From Trinickia diaoshuihuensis (GTDB lineage Bacteria > Pseudomonadota > Gammaproteobacteria > Burkholderiales > Burkholderiaceae): a DNA stretch of 43,690 bases. The notes beneath the pieces were generated by a model that made no database searches, was not told where the DNA came from, and saw nothing but the letters and a program-made list of their open reading frames with translations. The DNA is taken from contig NZ_QUBS01000068.1 of the NCBI RefSeq assembly GCF_003390925.1, forward strand, positions 1 to 43,690, given 5' to 3'. This document shows positions 35,329-43,613 of the stretch, one piece after another (positions within the stretch are counted from its first letter, which is position 1; every line of letters starts with the position of its first letter). Both the position numbers and the translations under genes were made by a program.

Positions 35329-36576
35329 TCAGAAAGCGACGAACGGCCCGGGACCGCCGGAACCGGACTGGTCGAGCCCGTAATAGACGTTATGGCCGTA
35401 GAAGAACGGCATGCCGATGTCGACGAACTGCTGCCCCGCGCCGAGATCGCCGGCGAGGTCGTTGAGGCCGAAGTTGCCGTTGGAGAGCAACGTCTGCGCG
35501 TTGCCGACCGCCATCGCTATGGGAAGACCGCCTGGCGCCCCCGAAGCGGCGGCGTTATAGTTCGCGACGTTCACGGTGCGCGTCACGGTCGAGGCCGGGC
35601 AGTAGAACGACGAGGCGGAGCCCGAGCAAATCGGCAGTGTGCTGTCCGTAAAGAAATACGCGTTCGATCCCGAGTCGAAGAACGCCGTGGTCGCACTGCC
35701 GGCAAAAGTCGCGTTGACGTCGCCGAACGGGTTCGTCGTCAGCTTCGTCACCGTGCCCGGCATGGCATTGTTCGATTGCGTGCCGATGCCGAACGTGAGG
35801 GTTCCCGTGACCGTCGCCTGGCCGCTCGGACCGATGGCCGGCATCGACAACATGACGCCGTTGTTGTCGGAGGCGAACTTCGGCACGGGATTGGTGACTT
35901 GCTGCGAGATCGGCACGAGTGTCTGCGCGCAGTTGGTGTTGCCGGGGCACGCGTAATAATCGCTGCCGCTCACCGGCGCGACGGCGCATCGCGTTCCGCA
36001 ATCGCTCGTTGCCACGCCGATACCGAGAATCCCGTTCGCGCTTAGGTCGGCGGGCGTCAGTTCCAGCACGCCCGAGGCGCAGCCGCCGGTCACGACGGCG
36101 CTCGGCGACAAGTCGCCGATCACCTGGATCGGCAAGCTGGCCGCCGTTTCCCCACCGATCTTCACATCGGCCGTGCGCACGCTGCCCCAGGTGTGGCCAT
36201 CGGCAAACCCGGTGCATTCGGCGATCGGCACGCCGGCGACCGTCTCCTGCGGCAACGATCCCAGCACTTGGCTCATCGCCGAACTGGCCAGCCGCAAGCC
36301 GAACGACTCGGTGTCGACTTGCACGTTGTCCACCGTCTGGCAGACGCTCGAACCGGGCTTGCAGATCGTCACGCTGACGGTTGGAATGTTCGCCACGCGC
36401 TGCACGCCCTGAGCGACGGTGACCGTCACCTGATTGGCGGCGGCCGCGCCGCCTCCGCCCGCCCCACCGGTCGAACTACTCCCGCCCCCACCGCCGCCAC
36501 AGGCAGCCAGCAGCGAGGCAAAGGCGGCTAGACCGAGCGCGCCGAGCGCCCGAACGACTCTGCTGTGAGTACGCAA
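35329..36576 (-). CDS. DUF3443-family lipoprotein, copy 1; pepsin-like landmarks, first motif altered
   Basis: The product is 415 aa from TTG 36576, preceded by AAGGAG at 7-nt spacing. A signal with lipobox LAAC puts the lipid on Cys26, then Gly/Ser linker. Pepsin-like landmarks by eye: VDTES (D88-S91, where active enzymes have DTGS), SANGILGIG (NGILG 181-185), GTLTFGIG (259-266), FDSGSN (D301) and IGMPFFYG (387-394). Ten further Cys are shared with copy 2. The Gly-to-Glu change at residue 90 suggests this copy cannot cleave. It follows its DUF2844 partner by 23 nt. Fold assignment is my inference; the family itself is named as unknown. Confidence 0.88.
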   Translation of the reverse strand: MRTHSRVVRALGALGLAAFASLLAACGGGGGGSSSTGGAGGGGAAAANQVTVTVAQGVQRVANIPTVSVTICKPGSSVCQTVDNVQVDTESFGLRLASSAMSQVLGSLPQETVAGVPIAECTGFADGHTWGSVRTADVKIGGETAASLPIQVIGDLSPSAVVTGGCASGVLELTPADLSANGILGIGVATSDCGTRCAVAPVSGSDYYACPGNTNCAQTLVPISQQVTNPVPKFASDNNGVMLSMPAIGPSGQATVTGTLTFGIGTQSNNAMPGTVTKLTTNPFGDVNATFAGSATTAFFDSGSNAYFFTDSTLPICSGSASSFYCPASTVTRTVNVANYNAAASGAPGGLPIAMAVGNAQTLLSNGNFGLNDLAGDLGAGQQFVDIGMPFFYGHNVYYGLDQSGSGGPGPFVAF

Positions 36577-36599
36577 GATGGTTCTCCTTGTTCGTTCGG

Positions 36600-37121
36600 T
36601 TATTTGATGTCGGCGCCGGTCATGCCCGCGGGCAGCGCGCCGGGGAGCCACGCCTGCCCGAAGAAGGAGCCCATATGTCCGCCCGAATGGACGACGAGAT
36701 CCGATGCCTCGACGGCGACCGGTCCGCGGCTGCGACGGGCCGCATGCAGCGCCTTGACGCCGCTTGCGTACTGCGAGAAGTAAGTACCGAGGAGCGCTTG
36801 TAGATCGGGCATGGACGGACCGTTCCAGGCGATGGCGAAGACGTTGCCGTCCGCGCCGACGTACTCGCGCACGGTCGTGCCGCTCGAAAACTGAGTAGTC
36901 CGTAAGGTGTATGGAGCCGCAGCGGCCGCGCCCGAGGCCGCCGTGGCGGTCGACGCGGCGCGCGCCACGGGCGCCGCTATGGCGGTCGTTATGGCATCGG
37001 CGGGGGTGTTGATCGGTGCGCCGCCGAGCGCCGCCCAGGCGGGCAACGTCAACGCGGCGAGCGCGGATGCGAGAGCCGCTCGGACACAAGCGCGCAAAGG
37101 AGATACGGGACGATTCGACAT
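36600..37121 (-). CDS. DUF2844-family exported protein, copy 1
   Basis: The product is 173 aa: a signal peptide (about 1-31, AWA cleavage region), an Ala-rich stretch, then a conserved domain with TTVREYVGADGNVFAIAWNG, LQALLGTYF, VVHSGGHMGSFFGQAWLP and LPAGMTGADIK. No enzyme motif is visible. GGGAGG lies about 10 nt upstream. It is the first gene of a pair with the DUF3443 lipoprotein 23 nt downstream. The pairing, conserved in copy 2, suggests a partner role such as chaperone, pro-domain-like cofactor or substrate. Confidence 0.85.
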   Translation of the reverse strand: MSNRPVSPLRACVRAALASALAALTLPAWAALGGAPINTPADAITTAIAAPVARAASTATAASGAAAAAPYTLRTTQFSSGTTVREYVGADGNVFAIAWNGPSMPDLQALLGTYFSQYASGVKALHAARRSRGPVAVEASDLVVHSGGHMGSFFGQAWLPGALPAGMTGADIK

Positions 37122-37431
37122 TCGATCGGTGCCTCCCTAGTTGGAATTTTTCGAGCGCGTGGACAAGGACCGCGCGAGGCCACGCCGTCGATGGAACATT
37201 GCCGCTCTAGAAATCTAGTACATCCGGCGGTGCTGTATGAGTTCGAATGACGCGCAAAGTTCGTACCGAATCGCGTAGTGTCGGCCTAGTGCGGCGCAGC
37301 ACGAGCCGGCGTCGCGCCACTCGCGCGAGGACGGGGCAAGAGGAAAGACAGGCGCCGGCGGAGACCGGCGAGAGACAAGCGGCGCTAGGCGAGCGGGCGG
37401 CCCGCCTAGCGCTGTGCGGGAGAACGGCTGG
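37122..37431. other. Intergenic region between the two DUF2844-DUF3443 modules
   Basis: These 310 nt lie between the DUF3443 copy 2 stop and the DUF2844 copy 1 start, both on the minus strand. No supported gene is seen. They hold a 10-bp inverted repeat (37382-37391 with 37403-37412), a CTAG-AAAT-CTAG element (37208-37219), which may be part of a promoter for the copy 1 module, and Arg-codon-rich low-complexity sequence around 37290-37370. Confidence 0.6.
37382..37412 (-). repeat. Strong inverted repeat after DUF3443 copy 2
   Basis: GCGCTAGGCG (37382-37391) pairs perfectly with CGCCTAGCGC (37403-37412) around an 11-nt GC-rich loop. It is 20 nt after the copy 2 stop. No T-run follows on the minus strand, so it is a 3' hairpin rather than a clear intrinsic terminator. 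Confidence 0.55.
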
Positions 37432-38760
37432 TTAGAACGACACGTACGTGTTCGATGCGAAACCCTGGTTGCCCATGCCGACCGGGTCGTAGTCGAAGTA
37501 GAGCGTCCGTCCGTAGAAGAACGGCATACCGATGTCGATCGCGAAAATGCCGCTCGTGGCCGGATCGAGATACGCGCCGAGGTCGTTGAACGCGAAACCG
37601 CCGCTCGTAATCAGCGTCGATGCGTTGGCGATGTTCAACGTAACCGGACTGCTCGTCGTGTTATACCCGGTCAAGGTCGCAACGCGGGAGATCGTCGATG
37701 CCGGGCAGAAGAAACTGCTGCCCGAACATTGGGTGATCGTGTTGTCGGGGAAAAACAGCCCGTTCGATCCCGAGTCGAAGAAAGCGTACGTCTGCGAGCC
37801 GATACTCGTCATCATGGCCTTCGGCACGTCGCCGAAGATATCGGTCTGGAATCGCAGCAATCCGGAGGTCGGCTCCGCGTTGTTGGTTTGCGTCCCGATG
37901 CCGAAGGTCAATAGGCCTGTGGCGGTCGCGGCCCCCGTCGCCGGAACCGCGGGCATGATCAGCGAAATGCCGTTGTTGTCCGCTGCGAAGGAGCGCACCG
38001 GGTTGGCCACTTGCTGGTTCAACGGTACCGTCGTATCGGTGCAGCTCGGCGTGCTGAAACAACTGTAGTACATCCCGTTCGTCACGTTGGTCACGCAATT
38101 GGAGCCGCAATCGTAGCGCGCCGTACCGACGCCCAGGATACCGTTCGCCGAGAGCCGCGACGGCGTGTCGTTCAGCGTGCCGCTGGCGCAGTTGCTCGAG
38201 GTCGCGCCGGCGCCGCTGCCGAACGCCGACTGCGAGATGTCGCCGAGGATCTGAATCGGCAAACTCGACGCCGTCTCGCCGCCTAGCTTGACGTCGGCGA
38301 GGCGTACCGAGCCCCAACTGAAACCGTCGGCGAAGCCCGCGCATTCGGCCAGCGTTTTCCCGCCGGGCAAGGTTTGCGCCGGCAGCGACGAGAGGAAGCC
38401 GCCCACGGCATCTTTCGTGAGACGCAAGCCGTACGAGCCCGTATCGAGTTGGACGTTATCGATCGTCGCGCAATTGTTCGTTCCGGGCGCGCATAGCGTG
38501 ACGCTCACCATCGGCATATTCGGCGCCTTCAGCGAGAGGTTCAGTCCCGACGAGACGGTCACGCTCACCTGATTGTTCGCGGCCGCTCCGCCGACGCTTA
38601 CGCTCGGACTGGACGGACCGTTGGACGCGCTGCTGCTCGTGCTGCTCGTGCTGCTCGAACTGGTCCCGCCGCTACCGCCGCCGCCCCCGCCGCACCCTGC
38701 CGCCAGCGCGATCACCGCGGCCAAACCCGCGGCGCAGAGCCATTTTCCGTTGATACCCAA
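37432..38760 (-). CDS. DUF3443-family lipoprotein, copy 2; pepsin-like landmarks intact
   Basis: The product is 442 aa from TTG 38760 (GAGGGG upstream). The signal ends in a lipobox with Cys23, followed by a Gly/Ser/Thr linker (24-60). Pepsin-like landmarks are complete: VQLDTGSYG (D106), SANGILGVG (NGILG 206-210), GLLTFGIG (282-289), FFDSGSNG (D329) and IGMPFFYGRTLYFD (410-423). The two Asp are 223 residues apart. Ten Cys (90, 97, 140, 191, 218, 222, 234, 240, 345, 352) match copy 1 nearly position for position, suggesting disulfides. An envelope-anchored aspartic protease is a reasonable hypothesis; no function is established from the sequence. Confidence 0.88.
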   Translation of the reverse strand: MGINGKWLCAAGLAAVIALAAGCGGGGGGSGGTSSSSTSSTSSSASNGPSSPSVSVGGAAANNQVSVTVSSGLNLSLKAPNMPMVSVTLCAPGTNNCATIDNVQLDTGSYGLRLTKDAVGGFLSSLPAQTLPGGKTLAECAGFADGFSWGSVRLADVKLGGETASSLPIQILGDISQSAFGSGAGATSSNCASGTLNDTPSRLSANGILGVGTARYDCGSNCVTNVTNGMYYSCFSTPSCTDTTVPLNQQVANPVRSFAADNNGISLIMPAVPATGAATATGLLTFGIGTQTNNAEPTSGLLRFQTDIFGDVPKAMMTSIGSQTYAFFDSGSNGLFFPDNTITQCSGSSFFCPASTISRVATLTGYNTTSSPVTLNIANASTLITSGGFAFNDLGAYLDPATSGIFAIDIGMPFFYGRTLYFDYDPVGMGNQGFASNTYVSF

Positions 38761-38784
38761 GATGTTTCCCCTCGTTCTCGTTTG

Positions 38785-39285
38785 TTATCGGATGTCGCCC
38801 GCGGTCACACCGGCCGGCAGCGATTGCGGCAGGTAGGCCTGGCCCGAGAAAGCGCCCATATGGCCGCCGGAGCGGACCACGAGCCCCGGCGTGGCGAGGT
38901 TCAGCGGACCGCGGCCCGGTTGCGCGTCCTTGAACGCCGCGCGCGCGCTGTCGTATTGAGGGAAGTAGCTGCCGAGCAGTTGCGGCAGATTGGGAATGAC
39001 GGGGCCCGTCCAGGCGATGCCGAACACCGTGCCGGCGCTCGAAACGTACTCGCGCACGACCGTGCCGGTCGATAACGTGGTTTGCGTGACGCTATACGCC
39101 GCCGCAGCAGCGGCGCTCGCCCCGCTCGACGCGGCGTGGACGACGGGCGTCAGCGAAATGGAGACATCGCCCGCAGCGGGCGGCGTAGGTGCCGCCCCAA
39201 GCGCGGCCGACGCAGGCGCGGCAGCGCCGAGCGCGACGCATCCCATCGCCGCGCAAATCGCGGCATGCAAGATCCGATTCGACAT
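38785..39285 (-). CDS. DUF2844-family exported protein, copy 2
   Basis: The product is 166 aa with a signal peptide (about 1-27, ASA site) and the same domain as copy 1: TVVREYVSSAGTVFGIAWTG, LPQLLGSYF, VVRSGGHMGAFSGQAYLP and LPAGVTAGDIR. It lies 24 nt before the DUF3443 copy 2 gene, matching the 23-nt spacing of copy 1. It starts after the cheZ terminator, so the modules are likely separate from the che transcript. Confidence 0.85.
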   Translation of the reverse strand: MSNRILHAAICAAMGCVALGAAAPASAALGAAPTPPAAGDVSISLTPVVHAASSGASAAAAAAYSVTQTTLSTGTVVREYVSSAGTVFGIAWTGPVIPNLPQLLGSYFPQYDSARAAFKDAQPGRGPLNLATPGLVVRSGGHMGAFSGQAYLPQSLPAGVTAGDIR

Positions 39286-39382
39286 CAGGAAAGAACCCCT
39301 CTTTTTTGGTTGGTTTTATCGCGCCCCTCGGCGCGGGCTTGCCGGTACAGCCTTTGATACGCGCGCATCGCTGGCCCAAGCG

Positions 39383-39413
39383 AAAAAAGGCCGCCTGCGA
39401 TTGCGCAGGCGAC
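39383..39413 (-). terminator. Intrinsic terminator after cheZ
   Basis: A 10-bp stem with one G-T pair (39390-39399 with 39404-39413) and a four-base loop is followed on the minus strand by CTTTTTT (plus-strand A-run 39383-39388). It lies about 40 nt after the cheZ stop and divides the che genes from the DUF modules. Confidence 0.93.
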
Positions 39414-39452
39414 CTCTCGTCCGAATGTCAGCGACGGCGCGCCGAAGAAACG

Positions 39453-40157
39453 TCAAAACCCAAGGCTGGCAAGCAGATCGTCGACGTCCGCCTGATCCTG
39501 GACGACGTCGGTGCGTCCTTCCGGGTTGATCTGCGGTCCGTTCAGCAAGTGATCGGGCGTGGCGATCGAGCTCGGATCGGCCACGAGCGAGGCCGCCGTT
39601 TGCGCGAACTGCTCGCGCCGCTCGGGGGCAATGTTCTCGACGAGCACCGTCAGCAATTGCTGCTCGATCACGTAGACCACATCCATGATCTTCTTGATGA
39701 CCTGGCCGGTCAGATCCTGGAAGTCTTGCGCGAGCATGATCTCGAGCAGCTTCTGGTTCGTCGTGACCGTGGCGTCGGGCACGCGGGCGAGGAACGCGCG
39801 GGTGTCGGTCATCAGCGTGCGCACTTCCTCGCGCTCGATCGGGGCGGCGTACCAGCGTTCCCAGCGGCTATCGAGTTCGGCCGCATCGGCTTGCAGCTTC
39901 TCTTGCAGCGGCTTGGCGATGTCGATCGCGGTCAACACGCGTTCCGCCGCCTGTTCCGTCATGTCGGCGACATACTTCAGGCGGTCGCGCGCATCGGGTA
40001 CCATTTCGGCGGCTTGCTCGACGTGCTTGTCCAAGCCCAGCTCGCGCATGGAATCGCGCAGCGTCTTGGTGAGTTGGCCGATCCTCGCGAGGATGCGGTC
40101 GGCCGTCAAATCGGGGCTATCCGAGCCTTCCGATGGCACATTGCTGGGTTGAGTCAC
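39453..40157 (-). CDS. cheZ: CheZ, CheY-P phosphatase
   Basis: CheZ speeds removal of phosphate from CheY-P. The product is 234 aa (E. coli 214) with a GTG start one base after the cheY stop. The catalytic segment QDFQDLTGQ is intact, with Asp148 and Gln152 matching D143 and Q147 of E. coli. The C-terminal DQADVDDLLASLGF is the CheY-binding helix. The strong terminator follows. Confidence 0.96.
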   Translation of the reverse strand: MTQPSNVPSEGSDSPDLTADRILARIGQLTKTLRDSMRELGLDKHVEQAAEMVPDARDRLKYVADMTEQAAERVLTAIDIAKPLQEKLQADAAELDSRWERWYAAPIEREEVRTLMTDTRAFLARVPDATVTTNQKLLEIMLAQDFQDLTGQVIKKIMDVVYVIEQQLLTVLVENIAPERREQFAQTAASLVADPSSIATPDHLLNGPQINPEGRTDVVQDQADVDDLLASLGF

Positions 40158-40158
40158 A

Positions 40159-40554
40159 TCAGCTCCCGGTCTTCGCCAACTTTTCGAGGATCTTCGTGAG
40201 CTTTTCGTCGAGCGTAGCGGCGGTAAACGGCTTCACGACATAGCCGCTCGCGCCGGCCTGCGCCGCCGCGATAATGTTTTCCTTCTTCGACTCGGCCGTC
40301 ACCATCAGCACGGGCAAGTGCGACAGCGCGGCATCGGCGCGGATGCGCTTGAGCATCTCCAGGCCGTCCATGTTCGGCATGTTCCAGTCCGAGATCACGA
40401 AGTCGAAGCCGCCGCCTTGCAGGCGCGAAAGGCCGGCCGCGCCGTCTTCGGCTTCGTCGACGTTCGAGTAGCCGAGTTCTTTCAACAGGTTGCGAACGAT
40501 CCGGCGCATCGTCGGAAAATCGTCCACGACCAAAATCTTCATGCTTTTGTCCAT
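40159..40554 (-). CDS. cheY: CheY, chemotaxis response regulator
   Basis: CheY carries the receptor signal to the motor. The product is 131 aa, a lone receiver domain. Key residues are Asp11, Asp12, Asp56 (phosphorylation), Thr86 and Lys108, one less than the E. coli numbers. ATG 40554 has AAAGGGAAC upstream. It pairs directly with cheZ and lies 49 nt after cheB. Confidence 0.97.
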   Translation of the reverse strand: MDKSMKILVVDDFPTMRRIVRNLLKELGYSNVDEAEDGAAGLSRLQGGGFDFVISDWNMPNMDGLEMLKRIRADAALSHLPVLMVTAESKKENIIAAAQAGASGYVVKPFTAATLDEKLTKILEKLAKTGS

Positions 40555-40603
40555 CTTTGTTCCCTTTAACCCTAATTGGCCGGCGCAAGAACCGGATTGC
40601 CGG

Positions 40604-41698
40604 TTACACGCGCTGCACGCGATCGCCCATCGCCGCCAGTCTCGTCATGACTTTGCGGCTCATTTCCGATAAAGGCGCGACCTCATCGGCGCCGCCCATC
40701 GCGATCGCCTCGCGCGGCATGCCGAAGACGACGCAACTCGCCTCATCCTGCGCGAGAGTGTATGCGCCTGCATTTCTCATGTCTAACAGTCCCGCGGCAC
40801 CGTCGCGCCCCATTCCCGTCAAAATCACGCCGATGGCGTTCTTGCCGGCATGCTGGGCAGCCGAGCGGAACAGCACGTCCACCGAGGGCCGGTGCCGGTT
40901 CACGGGCGGATCGTCCGACAGATGCGCGATGTAATTCGCCCCGCTGCGTGCCAGCAACAGGTGTGCATGCCCGGGCGCGATATACGCGTGGCCCGGCAAT
41001 ACCCGCTCGCCGTGCTCCGCTTCCTTGACCGTGATCCGGCACAGCCCGTTCAAGCGCTGCGCGAACGACTTCGTGAAGCCGGGCGGCATATGTTGCGCGA
41101 TCAGGACGGCCGGCGCGTCGGGCGGCAACGGCACGAGCACCTCGCGGATCGCTTCGGTGCCGCCCGTCGACGCGCCGACGATGATCAGCTTCTCGGTACT
41201 GACGAGCGGATTGCCCAACATCGGCGCATGCGCGGCCGCCGCCTGTGCCACGTTACCGCCGGCGGCCGGAGCCTGCGCGGCCGTACGCGCCCGCACCCGC
41301 GCACGCGCGGCGGCCCGGATCTTGTCGGCTAGCTTTTCGGCATAGTCGAGCATACCTTCGCGAATGCCGACCTTCGGCTTCGTCACGAAGTCCACCGCGC
41401 CGAGTTCTAGAGCTCGCAGCGTGATTTCGGAGCCGCGCTCCGTCAGCGACGACACCATGACCACGGGCATCGGCCGCAGCCGCATCAGCTTCTCGAGGAA
41501 ATCGAGCCCGTCCATGCGCGGCATTTCCACGTCGAGCGTCAGCACGTCGGGGTTATGCTGCTTGATGAGTTCGCGCGCGACGAGCGGGTCCGGCGCCGTC
41601 GCGCAGACCATCATGTCGGGCTGACTGTTGATGATCTCCGTCATCAAGCTGCGGATCAGCGCCGAGTCGTCGACACACAATACTTTGATTTTCTGCAC
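40604..41698 (-). CDS. cheB: CheB, receptor methylesterase/deamidase
   Basis: CheB removes methyl groups from receptors to adapt signalling. The product is 364 aa. The receiver domain has Asp10, Asp11 and Asp56. After an Ala/Arg-rich linker (128-165), the esterase domain shows Ser177 in VGASTGG, His203 in AQHMPPGF and Asp299 in GMGRDG: the catalytic triad is complete. It is 5 nt after cheD. Confidence 0.97.
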   Translation of the reverse strand: MQKIKVLCVDDSALIRSLMTEIINSQPDMMVCATAPDPLVARELIKQHNPDVLTLDVEMPRMDGLDFLEKLMRLRPMPVVMVSSLTERGSEITLRALELGAVDFVTKPKVGIREGMLDYAEKLADKIRAAARARVRARTAAQAPAAGGNVAQAAAAHAPMLGNPLVSTEKLIIVGASTGGTEAIREVLVPLPPDAPAVLIAQHMPPGFTKSFAQRLNGLCRITVKEAEHGERVLPGHAYIAPGHAHLLLARSGANYIAHLSDDPPVNRHRPSVDVLFRSAAQHAGKNAIGVILTGMGRDGAAGLLDMRNAGAYTLAQDEASCVVFGMPREAIAMGGADEVAPLSEMSRKVMTRLAAMGDRVQRV

Positions 41699-41703
41699 AG
41701 AAA

Positions 41704-42429
41704 CTACGCCTCCTCTACTGTCTTGGCGCTATTGATCGAGGCTCCGACGCGTACGTTGGTGCCGAACAGTTCGATCCGCGGCTTTTGCGTCTGGCCGTTT
41801 TGCGCGAACAATTCCACATGGCCGCCCGCGCGCGCCGCGCGGGCGTGACGGGCCGCTCGCGCTTGCTCCACTTGCTTGGCGAGCGCCTGTTCGCGCTCGG
41901 CCACGGTCGGATCTTGCTGCAACCGCAACTTCTTGACCATCGCCTGGCCCGTGGTGGGCATGAACGCGACCTTGCGCGGATGCACGCCCTGCAAATCCTC
42001 GGCGATGATGCGGATCTTTTCGAGCGCGAGGTAACGACGGACGAATTCGGCATTGCGGTCGCCGATGTTGATGGTCGTCATGCCCGCGAGCACGGCCGCT
42101 CCCCCGAATACCTTCGCCTCGAAACGCTCGCGGCGGCCGCCCATTTTAATCAGTTCGTTGATCAGCACTTCCATCGCGTACGCGCCGTAACGCATCGATT
42201 CGGATGCCGGCTGATTCGGCTGGTCGCCGTCGTCGGGCAACATGAAATGATTCATGCCGCCGATACCGGCCGTTCGATCGTGAATGCAAGCCGCCACGCA
42301 CGAACCGAGCACGGTGACGAGCACCATGTCCTCGCGCGTCGTGTAGAACTCGTTCGGCAACAACTTCACGCCGCGCCGGCCGAAGTGATTGTCGAAATAC
42401 AGATTCGTCGCGATCGGCAAGGCACTCAT
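41704..42429 (-). CDS. cheD: CheD, receptor glutamine deamidase
   Basis: CheD deamidates receptor glutamines. The product is 241 aa, longer than many CheD (about 160-200 aa) through an Arg/Ala/Gln-rich C-terminal extension (about 175-241). The papain-like residues are seen: Cys44 in LGSCVAAC and His61 in GGMNHF. It overlaps cheR by 4 nt (ATGA). Confidence 0.94.
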   Translation of the reverse strand: MSALPIATNLYFDNHFGRRGVKLLPNEFYTTREDMVLVTVLGSCVAACIHDRTAGIGGMNHFMLPDDGDQPNQPASESMRYGAYAMEVLINELIKMGGRRERFEAKVFGGAAVLAGMTTINIGDRNAEFVRRYLALEKIRIIAEDLQGVHPRKVAFMPTTGQAMVKKLRLQQDPTVAEREQALAKQVEQARAARHARAARAGGHVELFAQNGQTQKPRIELFGTNVRVGASINSAKTVEEA

Positions 42430-43400
42430 ACCGCCACCTCCTGGTGAGCCTGAGAGCGCGATCCGCGACCGCCCGCCTGCGCGTCGCGCGCAAGTTCGTA
42501 CACCGTCTGGCCGCGCAAGCGGAACGCCTGCGTGACATAGGTGAAGTTCTCGGAATGACCGGCGAACAAGAGCCCGCCCGGCTTCACGAGCGGCTCGAAA
42601 CGCGAGAGCACTTGCGACTGCGTCGGCTTGTCGAAGTAGATCATCACGTTACGGCAAAAGATCGCGTCGAACGGCTGGCGCAGTCCGTAGTCGGCGTCGG
42701 TCAGGTTCAGTTGCGCGAAGCGGATCATCGAGCGCAGTTCGGGACGCACTTTCACCAGGCCGGCATGCGGCCCCGTGCCCTTCAGGAAAAAGCGCTTCAG
42801 ACGCTCCTGGCTCAGTTGCTTCACCTGATCGAACGAATAAACGCCCGCCTCGCCTTTGGCGAGCACTTGCGTATCGAGATCGGTCGCAAGAATCGTGGCT
42901 TGACGGGCTTGCGATTCGCCGAGCGCTTCCACGAGCGTCATCGCGATCGTGTACGGCTCCTCGCCCGTGGAGGCGGCCGAGCACCAGATCGAGACCGGCT
43001 GCTGACGGCGTTTGACGAATTCGGCGAGGATCGGGAAGTGGTGCGACTCGCGGAAGAACGCCGTCAGATTCGTCGTCAGCGCATTCGTAAACGCTTCCCA
43101 CTCCTCGGGGCTGTTCTCCGCTTCGAGCAGGTCGAGATAGCGGCGGAAGCTGTCCAAGCCGCGTGCGCGCAGCCGCCGCGCGAGCCGGCTATACGCCATG
43201 TCGCGCTTGTGTTCGGACAGCGAGATGCCGGCGCGGCGATGAATGAGTTCCCGGATCCGCGCGAAGTCGGCGGACGTGAACTCGAAATCGCGATCGGCGA
43301 AGCCCGAGCGATCGCCGAGACCGGGCCGGTCGTCGGCACGATCGCCGAGGCCGCTGGGCTCGGCTCGATCAGACCGGGAAAATGCGCGCGCTGTCGTCAT
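42426..43400 (-). CDS. cheR: CheR, receptor methyltransferase
   Basis: CheR methylates receptor glutamates with SAM. The product is 324 aa from ATG 43400 ([17 protein letters not shown] upstream); the open frame extends to 43451 without family sequence. A variable Asp/Arg/Gly-rich N-terminus with two GLGDR copies (18-22 and 28-32) precedes the CheR-N domain (about 40-110) and the SAM domain with [16 protein letters not shown] (139-154), CRNVMIYFD and [10 protein letters not shown]. It starts the che group shown. Confidence 0.96.
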   Translation of the reverse strand: MTTARAFSRSDRAEPSGLGDRADDRPGLGDRSGFADRDFEFTSADFARIRELIHRRAGISLSEHKRDMAYSRLARRLRARGLDSFRRYLDLLEAENSPEEWEAFTNALTTNLTAFFRESHHFPILAEFVKRRQQPVSIWCSAASTGEEPYTIAMTLVEALGESQARQATILATDLDTQVLAKGEAGVYSFDQVKQLSQERLKRFFLKGTGPHAGLVKVRPELRSMIRFAQLNLTDADYGLRQPFDAIFCRNVMIYFDKPTQSQVLSRFEPLVKPGGLLFAGHSENFTYVTQAFRLRGQTVYELARDAQAGGRGSRSQAHQEVAV

Positions 43401-43499
43401 GTTGCTTCTCTCACTTCGTGATGGCCGGCGCCAGCCGGTGCAACGATGCACGGGTCACCGGAACGGACGCTCGCGCGCCCTGCATTTGCCGCTCCCCGT

Positions 43500-43519
43500 C
43501 CGCGCGTGGGCCCGCGCGG
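43500..43519. repeat. Short inverted repeat upstream of cheR
   Basis: CCGCGCG (43500-43506) pairs with CGCGCGG (43513-43519) around a six-base spacer. It lies in the 213-nt gap between the chemoreceptor and cheR. No promoter pattern is convincing in this gap, so cheR may be read from the receptor transcript. Confidence 0.4.
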
Positions 43520-43585
43520 CGCATCGAATGGCCCGATCGCGGGCGGGGTGCCGAAACGCCACATACTCTTTGCCTTTCCTACCGG

Positions 43586-43608
43586 CGGCGCGCCTTACGG
43601 GCGCGCCG
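43586..43608 (-). repeat. Perfect hairpin right after chemoreceptor gene
   Basis: CGGCGCGCC (43586-43594) and GGCGCGCCG (43600-43608) form a 9-bp GC stem, five bases after the receptor stop codon. On the minus strand no T-run follows, so it may lower rather than stop transcription into cheR, or stabilise the receptor mRNA. Confidence 0.55.
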
Positions 43609-43613
43609 TCGCC

